Shown: positions 19,890-29,675, counted from the first letter of the stretch. The stretch is 64,000 nucleotides of DNA from Micromonospora carbonacea (GCF_014205165.1 NZ_JACHMZ010000001.1:5562501-5626500); one strand, 5' to 3'. Notes: generated from the letters alone by a model not told the origin. Numbers and translations: made by a program.

Positions 19890-21703
19890 CAGTAGAGGAA
19901 GAACGGGGCGGTCGGGTTGCCGGCCTGCGCCCCGGCCGCCGGCGGGGTCACGTCCCGCACCTCGTCCCGCTTGATCGTGTCGAACGGGCTGTTGCGGTAG
20001 GCCACCCCGTTTGCCTCGTACATCAGGTTGCCGTTGGGGAACGGTGCCACCGCGTTCAGCGGGTACGACGACAGGTGGCTGACCCGCGCGCCGACGTCCC
20101 GGCGCAGCGGCGTCTCCAGCGCCCCGTCCACGCTGATGTCGTAGATCGCCGGCCGGCCGGCCGAGCCCGCCAGGTGCAGGGTGTTCTCCCCCGCCCAGTC
20201 CACGGCGGACAGGTCGGTCAGCGAGGTGGCCAGCCGGCGGGCCGGGCCCACGGAGACCACGCCGCCGTTGAGGTTGACCGCCGCGACGTAGAGCGCGCCG
20301 CCGACGATGACGGCGATGCGGTGCCCGTCCAGCGACGTCGCCACCGCCGTCACCTTGCCCTCGGCGGTCAGCGGGACGGCCCGCAGCTGGGCGCCGGAGT
20401 CGAAGCGGTAGAGCGTGCCGTCGGCCACCACCAGGCCCTGCGGCCGGTCGGGGGCCGGCGAGCGCAGCCACACCGGCTGGCCCATCCCGGCGAACGTGCG
20501 GGTGCCGCGCTGGACGATCGACACCGGCGCCGCGCCGACGCCGACCACCAGCCGGTGCCGCTTGTCCGCCCCGGCGGTCACCAGCGCGGCGCGGACCTCG
20601 TCGTGGGAGCGGCTGAACCCGGCCGAGACGACGCCCTTGTTGACGGCCTCGGTGACCGGAACGGCGTCGACCGGCTCGCCGCCGCCGAAGTCGAGCGGGT
20701 GCACCGCGCCGTCGTAGACGCAGAACCGCTGCGGGTTGCCGCCGAGCGGGTACGCCGGCCGGTCCCGCCGCCGCTGGCCGAGGTCGGGCACGGTCACCCG
20801 GGTCTGGTTGTGGATCCGCAGTTCGAGCTGGCCGTCCAGCTCCGGCAGCGACCAGGCGAGCTGGTCGACGAACTCCTCCACCCGCCGGTCGTCCGCGTCG
20901 ACCGGCATGTCGAGGTTGACCTCCCACCGCCCGTCGGCCCCGGTCGCGTTGTTGATCAGCCGGGTGCCGTCGGGCAGCCGGCTCGTGCCTGGCCCCAGCC
21001 ACTCCGACGGCCCGGCGGTCAGCCACTTGACCACCTCGGTGACCCGCCGCTCGTCGGGCACGGCCAGCGGCAGGTAGCGCTGGTCGGGCACCAGTTGGGT
21101 GCGGCCCGTGTTCCAGAAGTAGACGATGTGGGTCTGGTAGTACTGCCGCAGCGCCTGGTCGCTGAGCAGCAGCACGTTCGGCGGCGGGTCGGCGACGTAC
21201 CAGCCGGTGTCGGGCTTGTCCTCCTGGGCGGCGGCGCGCAGCTCGAAGCGGTATTCCGTCTCGGTGGCCACCGGCGGCATGAGGGTGCCGTCGGCGCGCA
21301 GCAGGCCGATCTGCTGCACCCGCAGCGTGACCCGGGTGCCGTCGGTGCTGTCGGTGATGACGGGTGTCTCGCGCAGCCGGACCACCGTGAGGGCCACCTC
21401 GCTGGGCTGCTTCTCCTGGATCCGGCTGCGCCCCTCGGGGGCGACGAACTGCTTGACCCGGTAGTAGGCGCGGTCCGCCTCGCCGGCCGCGGCGGAGAGG
21501 AAGTTGGTGACGAAGGCCGCGCGGTCGGTGCCGCTGGCGAGCCGGTTCGGCGGCTCGTCCCGGCGGAAGCTCGACGAGCCGGACTTGGCGGCGGTGACCT
21601 GCCCGTCCACCCTCACCTCGGACCGCTCGGGGATGCCGCAGCCGGTCGCCCCGGCGAGCAGGAGCGCCCCGGCGAGCAGCCCGGCGAGCCGGCGGCGCGT
21701 CAC
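19889..21703 (-). CDS. lpqB: Lipoprotein LpqB, partner of MtrAB
   Basis: A 604-residue lipoprotein. GTG start at 21703 with GGAGG upstream gives a signal peptide ending in the lipobox LAGATGC. The body has two GerMN-like regions and a C-terminal beta-propeller-like domain, as in Mycobacterium Rv3244c. LpqB interacts with the sensor kinase MtrB and modulates MtrA signalling during growth and division. Its start overlaps the mtrB stop by 4 bp (GTGA). Confidence 0.93.
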   Translation of the reverse strand: MTRRRLAGLLAGALLLAGATGCGIPERSEVRVDGQVTAAKSGSSSFRRDEPPNRLASGTDRAAFVTNFLSAAAGEADRAYYRVKQFVAPEGRSRIQEKQPSEVALTVVRLRETPVITDSTDGTRVTLRVQQIGLLRADGTLMPPVATETEYRFELRAAAQEDKPDTGWYVADPPPNVLLLSDQALRQYYQTHIVYFWNTGRTQLVPDQRYLPLAVPDERRVTEVVKWLTAGPSEWLGPGTSRLPDGTRLINNATGADGRWEVNLDMPVDADDRRVEEFVDQLAWSLPELDGQLELRIHNQTRVTVPDLGQRRRDRPAYPLGGNPQRFCVYDGAVHPLDFGGGEPVDAVPVTEAVNKGVVSAGFSRSHDEVRAALVTAGADKRHRLVVGVGAAPVSIVQRGTRTFAGMGQPVWLRSPAPDRPQGLVVADGTLYRFDSGAQLRAVPLTAEGKVTAVATSLDGHRIAVIVGGALYVAAVNLNGGVVSVGPARRLATSLTDLSAVDWAGENTLHLAGSAGRPAIYDISVDGALETPLRRDVGARVSHLSSYPLNAVAPFPNGNLMYEANGVAYRNSPFDTIKRDEVRDVTPPAAGAQAGNPTAPFFLY

Positions 21704-23454
21704 GACCCGACCTCCGCCCGGTCCTCGGCCCCCGCCGCCGGCCCGATGGCCAGGGCGCCGCCGGGGCCGGGGCCGATGGCGAGCAGCCCGCCGGCCCGGG
21801 GGCCGCCGAAGGGCAGGGTCGCGTCGGCGGGCACCAGTCGCAGCGGCGACGTGGTCAGCCGGTCGCCGGCCCGGGCCGGCAGGGTGAGCCGGAACTGGGC
21901 GCCCTGCCCGGGCGCGCCCCACGCCTCCAGCCAGCCGCCGTGCAGCCGGGCGTCCTCCAGGCTGATGGACAGGCCGAGGCCGGTGCCGCCGGTCTGCCGG
22001 GCCCGGGACGGGTCGGCCCGCCAGAACCGGTTGAAGACCAGCTTCTCCTCGCCCGGCTTGAGGCCGACCCCGTGGTCGCGGACGGTGACCGCGACGGCCG
22101 CCCGGTCGTGGCCGAGGGTGATCCGGACGGGCTTGCCCTCGCCGTGCTCGACGGCGTTGCCGACCAGGTTGCGCAGCACCCGCTCGACGCGGCGCGGGTC
22201 GACCTCGGCGATCACCGGGGCGTCCGGCAGGTCGAGGTCGATGGTCACGCCGACCCGCTCGGCCAGCCCGGCCAGCCGGTCGGCGACCCGGTGCACGACC
22301 GGGACCAGGTCGGTCGGCTCGGCGTCGAGCATGGCGAACCCGGCGTCGAACCGGCTGATCTCCAGCAGGTCGGTGAGCAGCTCCTCGAAGCGGTCCAGCT
22401 CGGCCTGGAGCAGCTCGGCGCTGCGGGCCACGGCCGGCTCGAACTCGTCGCGCTCGGCGAAGATCAGGTCGGCGGCCATCCGGACGGTGGTCAGCGGGGT
22501 GCGCAGCTCGTGCGAGACGTCGGAGGTGAACCGGCGCTGCAACCGGGACATCTCCTCCAGCCGCAGGATCTGCCGTTGCAGGTTGGTCGCCATCTGGTTG
22601 AACGAGGCGGCCAGCAGCGCCAGGTCGTCCTCGCCGTTGACCACCATCCGCTGGTCGAGCAGGCCGGCGGAGAGCCGCTGCGCGGTGCGGGCGGCCACCC
22701 GCACGGGCGTCACCACCAGCCGGGTCACCAGGGCGGCGAGCAGGCCGAGCAGCAGCACCAGGGCCGCCCCGGTGGCCACCACGGTGGCCCGGGCGTCGGT
22801 CGCCGTGGCGTCCTGCCGGGTCAGCGGGACGAGGTAGTAGAGCTCCACCTGGCCGAACCGGGTCGGCACCGGGGAGCCGTACACCAGGTATTTCGTGGTG
22901 TCGCCGGTGAGCCGGCCGGTGCGGATCTGGCTGGCGATGTTGCCGTCGGCGACGGTGGCCCGCAGCTCCCGGCTGATCAGCGGGCGGACGTCGACGTCGG
23001 GCGAGAAGCGCGGCTCGATGATCCCGGTGTAGTTGTCGGCGGTGATCGCCACCACCACCCCGCTGGTCTGCTGCGGGTCACCGCCGGCCAGGTAGTTGAC
23101 CGTGCCGTCGATGGTGTCCTGGAGCTGGGCCTCCTGCGCCTGGCTGAACAGGCTGAACTGCTTGGCCGCGTAGTCGCTGCCGCTGCTGAGCCGCAGCCGG
23201 ACGTCGGTCTCGGCGTTCTCCAGCAGGATGTTGGTGATCTTGTCGGCGATGAGGTAGGCGAACCCGCCCACGAGCAGGCTGGAGGTGACCAGTGTGATGG
23301 TCACCACCCGGAGCTGGAGCGAGCGACGCCACGTCTGGTGCAGGCCCGCCAGCAGCCGGGCCACCCGCCCGGACAACACGCGCCACAGCTCCCGCGCGGC
23401 GGGTGGCCGGCGGGTGACGGTGGGTGCGGGACCGGGAGGCGGGGAGGTGGTCAC
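21700..23454 (-). CDS. mtrB: Sensor histidine kinase MtrB
   Basis: A 584-residue membrane kinase. Transmembrane helix 1 at about 50-70, extracytoplasmic sensor of about 150 residues, helix 2, HAMP domain, then HisKA with phosphoacceptor His in SDVSHELRTPL, and HATPase with N-box RNLVGNAVEHG, DHGVGL and GGTGLGLSI. It phosphorylates MtrA and controls cell division and osmotic responses. GTG start. A Gly/Ala-rich tail follows the kinase core. Confidence 0.95.
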   Translation of the reverse strand: MTTSPPPGPAPTVTRRPPAARELWRVLSGRVARLLAGLHQTWRRSLQLRVVTITLVTSSLLVGGFAYLIADKITNILLENAETDVRLRLSSGSDYAAKQFSLFSQAQEAQLQDTIDGTVNYLAGGDPQQTSGVVVAITADNYTGIIEPRFSPDVDVRPLISRELRATVADGNIASQIRTGRLTGDTTKYLVYGSPVPTRFGQVELYYLVPLTRQDATATDARATVVATGAALVLLLGLLAALVTRLVVTPVRVAARTAQRLSAGLLDQRMVVNGEDDLALLAASFNQMATNLQRQILRLEEMSRLQRRFTSDVSHELRTPLTTVRMAADLIFAERDEFEPAVARSAELLQAELDRFEELLTDLLEISRFDAGFAMLDAEPTDLVPVVHRVADRLAGLAERVGVTIDLDLPDAPVIAEVDPRRVERVLRNLVGNAVEHGEGKPVRITLGHDRAAVAVTVRDHGVGLKPGEEKLVFNRFWRADPSRARQTGGTGLGLSISLEDARLHGGWLEAWGAPGQGAQFRLTLPARAGDRLTTSPLRLVPADATLPFGGPRAGGLLAIGPGPGGALAIGPAAGAEDRAEVGS

Positions 23455-23467
23455 AGTGCGACCAAGG

Positions 23468-24157
23468 CTATCCCGTGCCCGCCTTGTAGCCCACGCCCCG
23501 CACCGTCAGGATGATTTCCGGCCGCTCCGGATCCGGCTCGATCTTGGCCCGCAGCCGCTGCACGTGCACGTTGACCAGCCGGGTGTCGGCGGCGTGCCGG
23601 TAGCCCCAGACCTGCTCCAGCAGCACCTCGCGGGTGAACACCTGGCGCGGCTTGCGGGCGAGCGCGACCAGCAGGTCGAACTCCAGCGGCGTGAGCTTCA
23701 CCTCCTCGCCGTTGCGGCTCACCGTGTGCGCCGGCACGTCGATGCTGATCTGGTTGCCGGGCGGGCCGATGGTCAGCAGCTCGGGGGCCACGTCCTCGCC
23801 CCGGCGCAGCCGGGCCCGCATCCGGGCCACCAGCTCCTTGGGCTTGAACGGCTTGACCACGTAGTCGTCCGCGCCGGACTCCAGGCCGAGCACCACGTCC
23901 ACCGTGTCGCTCTTGGCCGTCAGCATCACGATCGGCACACCCGACTCGCCCCGGATCGCCCGGGCCACATCGATGCCGCTCATGCCGGGCAGCATCAGAT
24001 CGAGCAGGACGATGTCGGGCCGGTTCTCCCGGAACGCGGCCAGCGCCCGTTCCCCGTCGGCGACGAACGAGGGCAGGAAACCCTCGCTGCGCAGGACGAT
24101 GCCGAGCATCTCGGCGAGCGCGGGGTCGTCGTCGACCACCAGTACCCGGGCTCTCAT
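23468..24157 (-). CDS. mtrA: DNA-binding response regulator MtrA
   Basis: A 229-residue OmpR-type regulator. Phosphoacceptor Asp53 (VLLDLMLPG), switch residues in MLTAKSD and Lys in VVKPFKPKEL, and the winged helix ending RGVGYKAGTG with recognition helix DTRLVNVHVQRLRAKI. It is a highly conserved actinobacterial regulator of septation and cell-wall genes. mtrB follows after 13 bp. TATAGA at 24162-24167 lies only 4 nt before the ATG, so the transcript may have almost no leader. Confidence 0.96.
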   Translation of the reverse strand: MRARVLVVDDDPALAEMLGIVLRSEGFLPSFVADGERALAAFRENRPDIVLLDLMLPGMSGIDVARAIRGESGVPIVMLTAKSDTVDVVLGLESGADDYVVKPFKPKELVARMRARLRRGEDVAPELLTIGPPGNQISIDVPAHTVSRNGEEVKLTPLEFDLLVALARKPRQVFTREVLLEQVWGYRHAADTRLVNVHVQRLRAKIEPDPERPEIILTVRGVGYKAGTG

Positions 24158-24242
24158 GGGATCTATACTTCCATCCCCGCTCCGGTCGGTGGGAGCGGCA
24201 CCGTCCGGGGAGTTGCCGGCGGGCCGCCGACGGGCCGCCCGA

Positions 24243-25520
24243 TCAGCCGAACAGCGCCCGCCCCCAGTGGTCGCCGCCGTCGCGGACGCCGGGCGGGCAG
24301 GCGAAGATGCCGCTGGAGACGTGCCGCAGATACTCGTTCATCGCGTCGTTGCGGGCCAGCCGGGTCTGGATGGGGACGAACTGCTTGCGCGGGTCGCGCT
24401 GGTAGGCGATGAAGAACAGCCCGGCGTCGAGCCGGCCCAGCCCGTCGGAGCCGTCGACGAAGTTGTAGCCCCGCCGCAGCAGCCGCGCCCCGTCGTTGGC
24501 GTCGGGGTGGGCCAGCCGCACGTGCGAGGTCTCGGCGATCACCGGCTGGCCGTCGTCGCCCTTCGCGGCGAAGTCGGGCTCGTCGAACTCGTCGCCCCTG
24601 CCCAGCGGCGCGCCGCTGCCCTTGGCCCGGCCGACGATCTGCTCCTGCTCGACGAGCGAGCTGCGGTCCCAGGTCTCGACGAGCATCCGGATCTTCCGGG
24701 TGACCAGGTACGACCCGCCGGTCATCCAGTCCGGGCCGTCGCCGGGCTGCACCCACAGGTGCTCGCGCAGCAGCCCGCCGTCCTCGGCCTTGAGGTTGGC
24801 CGTGCCGTCCTTGAAGCCGAACAGGTTGCGCGGGGTCGCCTGCCCGGTCGAGGTCGACGAGGTGCGCCCGAACCCGAGCTGCGACCAGCGGACGCTGACC
24901 ACGCCCATGCCGATGCGGGCCAGGTTGCGGATGGCGTGCACCGCCACCTGGGGGTCGTTGGCGCACGCCTGCACGCAGAGGTCGCCGCCGGAGATCTCGG
25001 GCCGCAGCGCGTCCCCGGCGAAGTGCGGCAGGTCGACCAGCGCGGCGGGCCGGCGGTCGGCGAGGCCGAACCGGTCCCGCCCCCGGGCGTCGCGGAACAG
25101 CGTCGGCCCGAAGCCGACGGTGAGGGTGAGCTGGGACGGGGGCAGGCCGAGCGCCTCGCCGGTGTCGTCCGGCGGGGCCTCCGGCACGCCGCCGACCGCG
25201 CCGATCACCCCGGCGTCCTTCCCGGCGGTCATCCGGGCGGCGGCGGCCGTCCACTCACCGAGCAGCTCGACCAGGCGGGCCCGGTCCTTGGTGACCACGT
25301 CGAAGGCGACGAAGTGCAGCCGGTCCTGGGCCGGGGTGGTGATGCCGGCCTGGTGCTCGCCGTGGAAGGGCACCGCGCCGGCCGCCGCGCCCTGGTCGGC
25401 CGAGGCGTGCTCGGCCCCGCCGCGGACCAGCGCGCCGGCCCCGGCGGCGACGCCCGCCACCCCGGCGACCCCCGCGCCGGCGAGCGTGATCGCCCGCCGC
25501 CGGGACAACTTCGCGCTCAT
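24243..25520 (-). CDS. efeB: Tat-exported Dyp-type haem peroxidase (EfeB)
   Basis: A 425-residue peroxidase. The N-terminus carries a twin-arginine-type signal (SRRRAITLAGAGVAGVAG). The core has the DyP motif GFKDGT (LFGFKDGTANL) with its catalytic Asp, and the proximal haem His is expected in the late segment SHVRLAHP. EfeB acts with the periplasmic lipoprotein EfeO and the permease EfeU in ferrous-iron uptake or haem handling. Last gene of efeUOB, 46 bp after efeO. Confidence 0.93.
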   Translation of the reverse strand: MSAKLSRRRAITLAGAGVAGVAGVAAGAGALVRGGAEHASADQGAAAGAVPFHGEHQAGITTPAQDRLHFVAFDVVTKDRARLVELLGEWTAAAARMTAGKDAGVIGAVGGVPEAPPDDTGEALGLPPSQLTLTVGFGPTLFRDARGRDRFGLADRRPAALVDLPHFAGDALRPEISGGDLCVQACANDPQVAVHAIRNLARIGMGVVSVRWSQLGFGRTSSTSTGQATPRNLFGFKDGTANLKAEDGGLLREHLWVQPGDGPDWMTGGSYLVTRKIRMLVETWDRSSLVEQEQIVGRAKGSGAPLGRGDEFDEPDFAAKGDDGQPVIAETSHVRLAHPDANDGARLLRRGYNFVDGSDGLGRLDAGLFFIAYQRDPRKQFVPIQTRLARNDAMNEYLRHVSSGIFACPPGVRDGGDHWGRALFG

Positions 25521-25566
25521 GCGACCACCCTCTCCTGCTCGTCGGCGCGTCCGCCGGGGCCGTACG

Positions 25567-26700
25567 TCACCGGGCGACGACCGCGGCGACCTTGCTGATC
25601 GGCTCGGCCAGCGCGTTGATGCTGTCGGACAGCTCCTTCAGCTCGGCCTTGCTCAGCGCGGTGTGCAGCTTCCAGCCGTCGCCGTCGCGGTGCTTGCCGA
25701 GCGCCGTCTCCACGTTGGCGAACTCGGTGTCGAGCTGGGCGACCAGGTCGGGGGCGCGCTGCTCCAGGGCCGGGCGCAGCGCCGCGATGGCGGCCTTCGA
25801 GCCCTCCAGGTTGGCGTTGAAGTCCCACAGGTCGGTGTGCGAGTACCGCTCCTCCTCGCCGGTGATCTTGCCGCTGGCGACCTCGTCGAGCAGCGCCTTC
25901 GCGCCGTTGGCGAGCTGGAGCGGGGTGAGCTTCTCGGCGTTGGCCCTGGCGACGATCTCCTTGACGTCGGCGAGCAGCCGGTCGGCGATCGGGCCGTCGG
26001 AGCTGATGTCGCCGGTGGTCCAGAGGTCCTTCTCGATCCGGTGGAAGCCGGTGAACTCCATGCCCTCCTCGACGACCTCCTCGCGGCCGTCGATCTTCGG
26101 GTCGAGGTCGCCGAAGCTCTCCGCCACCGGCTCGATCCGCTCCCAGTAGGTGCGGGCCACCGGATAGAGCGCCTTGGCCTTCGCCACGTCGCCGGCCTTG
26201 ACGGCGGCGACGAACTCCTCGGTCTTCGTCAGCAACGCGGCGGTCTGGCTGGTCACGTACCGCTGGTAGCTCGCGGTGGCCTCGGCCAGCGCGGCGTCGG
26301 GGGCGACGGTCGCGGCGGTGCCGCTGACCTTCAGCGCCCCCCGGATCCCCTTGCCGCTCATCCCGGGCTTGCAGGCCGTCTCGTACGTCCCGGCGGGCAG
26401 CTCCACGCGCAGCTCGCGCTTGAGCCCGGGGGCGATGTTCTCGACCTCGCCCATCACCCGGTCCCCGGCGGCGTAGACGTAGAACTCGGTCACCTTCGCG
26501 CCGGAGTTCGTCACCTCGAAGACGGTCTGGCCGGCGGCCAGCTCGGTCCGGCCGACCTCGCAGGCGGTGTCGCTCGCCTTGACGGCGATCGGGCCGCCGT
26601 CGGCCGTGCCGGCGTCCTTCTCCTGCCCGCCGCAGGCGGCGAGGCCGGTGGTGGCGAGCGCGCCGGCGGCGGCGAGCACCAGGAAGCGGGTGGTACGCAT
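25567..26700 (-). CDS. efeO: Iron-uptake lipoprotein EfeO
   Basis: A 377-residue lipoprotein. Signal peptide ends in the lipobox LATTGLAAC. An N-terminal cupredoxin-like domain (about 35-130) is followed by the imelysin/M75 domain with the metal-site motif HRIEKDLW (HxxE) after EEGMEFTGF. It binds iron outside the membrane and passes it to EfeU. Middle gene of efeUOB, 21 bp after efeU. Confidence 0.94.
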   Translation of the reverse strand: MRTTRFLVLAAAGALATTGLAACGGQEKDAGTADGGPIAVKASDTACEVGRTELAAGQTVFEVTNSGAKVTEFYVYAAGDRVMGEVENIAPGLKRELRVELPAGTYETACKPGMSGKGIRGALKVSGTAATVAPDAALAEATASYQRYVTSQTAALLTKTEEFVAAVKAGDVAKAKALYPVARTYWERIEPVAESFGDLDPKIDGREEVVEEGMEFTGFHRIEKDLWTTGDISSDGPIADRLLADVKEIVARANAEKLTPLQLANGAKALLDEVASGKITGEEERYSHTDLWDFNANLEGSKAAIAALRPALEQRAPDLVAQLDTEFANVETALGKHRDGDGWKLHTALSKAELKELSDSINALAEPISKVAAVVAR

Positions 26701-26721
26701 CGGGGTTTCTCCTCGGGATGG

Positions 26722-27615
26722 TCAGGCGCGCGGCGACGCGGACGCCGTTCCGGTGGGCTCGGTGACGCCGGCGGCAGCCGCCGACGGGGCGGGCGCGGGC
26801 GCGCCGGTGGGCGGGGCGGGGCGGCGCAGGAAGAGCGCCAGCACCGGCACCGCGTACGCGACCCAGGCCACGGTCTCCAACACGCTCGGCGCGGGGGTGA
26901 CGTTGAACATCCCGGCGAGCAGGGCCGCGTACCAGGTGCTCGGGTCGAGCGTCGCGCTGATGTCGAAGGCCAGGTCGTTGAGGCCCGGCAGGACGCCGGC
27001 CTCCTGGAAGTCGTGCACGCCGTACTTGAGGATGCCGGCGGCGACCAGGATCAGCAGCGCGCCGGTCCAGGTGAAGAACACCGACAGGTTGATCCGCAGG
27101 GCGCTGAAGTAGAGGCCCACGCCGATCGCCACGGCGCTGGCGATGCCGGCGAGCAGGGCCAACAGCGGCCCGCTGTCGCCGGCCGCGCCCTGGGCCGCGG
27201 AGTAGAAGATGAGCGCGGTCTCCAGCCCCTCGCGGACCACCGCGAGGAAGGCCATCCCGGCGACCGCGAGCGAGCCGACCGCGAGCGCCTCGGTGAGCCG
27301 GCCGCGCAGCTCGCCGGCCATCGTGCGGGCCGCCCGGCGCATCCAGAAGATCATCCAGGTGACGAAGACGACGGCCGCCACCGAGGTGACCGCCTCGAAC
27401 AGCTCCCGGTCCTCGGAGCGGGCCAGCAGCGAGGTCGAGGTGTACTCGATCAGCCAGCCGACGAGCACCGACAGCGCCACCGCGAGCCCGACGCCGCCCC
27501 ACACCTGCGGCAGCCGGTCCCGGCGCTGCGACTTGACGAGGAAGGCGACCAGGATGCTGACCACGAGGGTCGCTTCCAGGCCCTCGCGCAGGCCGATCAG
27601 GTAGGTGGCGAACAT
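26722..27615 (-). CDS. efeU: Ferrous-iron permease EfeU (FTR1 family)
   Basis: A 297-residue integral membrane protein with about seven helices. The two signature REGLE motifs, essential for iron transport in the FTR1 family, are present (IGLREGLEATL near residue 8 and VVREGLETAL near 130). A Pro/Ala-rich tail follows the last helix. First gene of efeUOB. An iron box lies 37 bp upstream, so the operon should be repressed when iron is plentiful. Confidence 0.95.
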   Translation of the reverse strand: MFATYLIGLREGLEATLVVSILVAFLVKSQRRDRLPQVWGGVGLAVALSVLVGWLIEYTSTSLLARSEDRELFEAVTSVAAVVFVTWMIFWMRRAARTMAGELRGRLTEALAVGSLAVAGMAFLAVVREGLETALIFYSAAQGAAGDSGPLLALLAGIASAVAIGVGLYFSALRINLSVFFTWTGALLILVAAGILKYGVHDFQEAGVLPGLNDLAFDISATLDPSTWYAALLAGMFNVTPAPSVLETVAWVAYAVPVLALFLRRPAPPTGAPAPAPSAAAAGVTEPTGTASASPRA

Positions 27616-27651
27616 CGGTGCTCCGTGATCGATCAGGTTGCCTCGGTTAAC

Positions 27652-27670
27652 TTAGGGCAGCCATACCTTC
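27652..27670. promoter_or_regulatory. DtxR/IdeR-type iron box upstream of efeU
   Basis: TTAGGGCAGCCATACCTTC fits the degenerate IdeR/DmdR consensus TTAGGnnAGsCnnACCTwA at all but the last position. It lies 37-55 bp upstream of the efeU start, overlapping where the promoter should be. Confidence 0.7.
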
Positions 27671-27775
27671 CTCCCGCCGGCCCGGCCCCGTCAAGTTGTT
27701 CTTCGCCACGTCACCCGCCCGGCCCCGCCCGCCCCGGGATCGCCGCCGGCCCCCGCCGCACGCCCCCACACGCGA

Positions 27776-27814
27776 AGGGACCGGGCCCGCCGCCGTGCGG
27801 CCGACCCGGTCCCT
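27776..27814 (-). terminator. Terminator of ahcY
   Basis: AGGGACCGGG (27776-27785) pairs with CCCGGTCCCT (27805-27814), with a further GC-rich stem inside the loop, 11 nt beyond the ahcY stop. Confidence 0.75.
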
Positions 27815-27825
27815 GTCGTGCTGGC

Positions 27826-29325
27826 TCAGTACCGGTAGTGCTCCGGCTTGAACGGGCCCTCCGGGGAGACGCCCAGGTAGGCCGCCTGCTCCTTGGTCAG
27901 CGTGCTCAGCTTCGCGCCGAGCGCGGCCAGGTGCAGCCGGGCGACCTTCTCGTCGAGGTGCTTCGGCAGCACGTAGACGCCGGTCGGGTATTCGTCGGTC
28001 TTGGTGAACAGCTCGATCTGGGCGATCGTCTGGTTGGCGAACGAGTTCGACATCACGAAGCTCGGGTGGCCGGTGGCGTTGCCGAGGTTCAGCAGGCGGC
28101 CCTCGGAGAGCACGATGATCGCGTGCCCGTCGGCGAACTTCCAGAGGTCGACCTGCGGCTTGATGTTGACCCGCTCGACGTCGGAGCGCTTGGCCAGCCC
28201 GGCCATGTCGATCTCGTTGTCGAAGTGGCCAATGTTGCCGACGATGGCCTGGTGCTTCATCCGGGCCATGTGCTCGTTGGTGATGACGTCGAAGCAGCCG
28301 GTGGCGGTGATGAAGATGTCGGCCTGCTCGACGACGTCGTCCAGGGTGGAGACCTGGTAGCCGTCCATCGCCGCCTGGAGGGCGCAGATCGGGTCGACCT
28401 CGGTCACCACGACCCGCGCGCCCTGGCCGCGCAGCGACTCGGCGCAGCCCTTGCCCACGTCGCCGTAGCCGAGGACGACGGCCATCTTGCCGCCGATCAG
28501 CACGTCGGTGGCCCGGTTGATGCCGTCGATCAGCGAGTGACGGCAGCCGTACTTGTTGTCGAACTTGCTCTTGGTCACCGAGTCGTTGACGTTGATGGCC
28601 GGGAAGAGCAGCGTGCCGGCGCGGTGCATCTCGTAGAGCCGGTGCACGCCGGTGGTGGTCTCCTCGGTCACGCCCTTGATGCCGGCGGCGATCCGGGTCC
28701 ACCGCTGCCCGTCCTCGCCGAGCGACCGGTGCAGCACCTCCAGGATGACCGCGTACTCCTCGGAGTCGGCCGACTCCACCGGCGGCACGGCGCCGGCCTT
28801 CTCGAACTCGACGCCCTTGTGGACGAGCAGGGTCGCGTCGCCGCCGTCGTCGAGGATCATGTTGGGGCCCTGGCCGTCGGGCCAGTCGAGGACCCGCTCG
28901 GTGCACCACCAGTATTCCTGGAGGCTCTCGCCCTTCCAGGCGTAGACCGGAACGCCGGCCGGCGCGTCGGGGGTGCCGTCGGGGCCGACGACGATCGCGG
29001 CGGCGGCGTGGTCCTGGGTGGAGAAGATGTTGCACGACGCCCAGCGGACCTGCGCGCCGAGCGCGACCAGGGTCTCGATCAGCACGGCGGTCTGGATCGT
29101 CATGTGCAGGGAGCCGGTGATCCGCGCCCCGGCGAGGGGCTGCGCCTGCGCGAACTCGCGGCGGATCGCCATCAGGCCCGGCATCTCGTGCTCGGCGAGC
29201 TGGATCTCCTTGCGCCCGAACTCGGCGAGCGACAGATCCGCCACCTTGTAGTCGCCCTCGGCGAGGGTGCTCGGCCGGGCCTCGGACGGCGTGCCGGGTT
29301 GGGCCGCCGGGAGGGTGCTGGTCAT
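27826..29325 (-). CDS. ahcY: Adenosylhomocysteinase
   Basis: A 499-residue S-adenosylhomocysteine hydrolase. Substrate-domain motifs ([26 protein letters not shown]), NAD-binding [11 protein letters not shown], and the C-terminal KPEHYRY tail are all present, together with the approx. 40-residue insertion typical of actinobacterial and plant enzymes. It splits SAH into adenosine and homocysteine and so relieves product inhibition of methyltransferases. ATG at 29325 with AGGAGC upstream. It has its own promoter and a 180-nt structured leader. Confidence 0.97.
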   Translation of the reverse strand: MTSTLPAAQPGTPSEARPSTLAEGDYKVADLSLAEFGRKEIQLAEHEMPGLMAIRREFAQAQPLAGARITGSLHMTIQTAVLIETLVALGAQVRWASCNIFSTQDHAAAAIVVGPDGTPDAPAGVPVYAWKGESLQEYWWCTERVLDWPDGQGPNMILDDGGDATLLVHKGVEFEKAGAVPPVESADSEEYAVILEVLHRSLGEDGQRWTRIAAGIKGVTEETTTGVHRLYEMHRAGTLLFPAINVNDSVTKSKFDNKYGCRHSLIDGINRATDVLIGGKMAVVLGYGDVGKGCAESLRGQGARVVVTEVDPICALQAAMDGYQVSTLDDVVEQADIFITATGCFDVITNEHMARMKHQAIVGNIGHFDNEIDMAGLAKRSDVERVNIKPQVDLWKFADGHAIIVLSEGRLLNLGNATGHPSFVMSNSFANQTIAQIELFTKTDEYPTGVYVLPKHLDEKVARLHLAALGAKLSTLTKEQAAYLGVSPEGPFKPEHYRY

Positions 29326-29504
29326 GGAAGCTCCTGTCGAACGAACGAAGTGCTGCGCGACCCTCCACCTTACGCGCGGAGACGGACAGCGCACGGGGCG
29401 GTCGGTCGCGAGCGGACTGTCCGCCCACGGTCCGGCCGCCCCGTGCATCCCCCCGGTTTGGTTCCCCGCGCGCCACCGGACCTTCGTCGCGGTGACGCTG
29501 CGCA
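29326..29504 (-). promoter_or_regulatory. Structured 5' leader of ahcY
   Basis: About 180 nt between the predicted transcription start and the ahcY ATG. It contains a long stem (29391-29405 with 29432-29446, 14 of 15 bp) enclosing a smaller hairpin (GCGGA-CTG-TCCGC, 29412-29424). It does not match the SAH riboswitch consensus that I know. It may be a cis-regulatory RNA. Confidence 0.45.
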
Positions 29505-29510
29505 CTTAGA

Positions 29511-29538
29511 AAGTTACACCGAGCCAGCACGCCGTCAA
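29511..29538 (-). promoter_or_regulatory. Promoter of ahcY
   Basis: On the minus strand TTGACG (29538-29533), 16-bp spacer, TAACTT (29516-29511): a good vegetative sigma-factor promoter. A perfect 12-bp palindrome CGGGAATTCCCG (29546-29557) lies 7 bp upstream of the -35 and could bind a regulator. Confidence 0.7.
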
Positions 29539-29675
29539 GCTATTTCGGGAATTCCCGATTTGTGTCGGCCGGCTCCGCCCGCCCGGTCCCCACCCACCGG
29601 CCACCTCGGCCGCCCCGCACGGGCAGGTCGAACGAGCGGAAAACACGCCGGTCCAAGCGGAACCCAAGCCCGGCT

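Noticed and set aside
29326..29504. SAH riboswitch or c-di-AMP (ydaO) riboswitch in the ahcY leader
   Set aside because: GGGGAACC and a GC stem gave a superficial resemblance, but the conserved cores of either class are not present in order.
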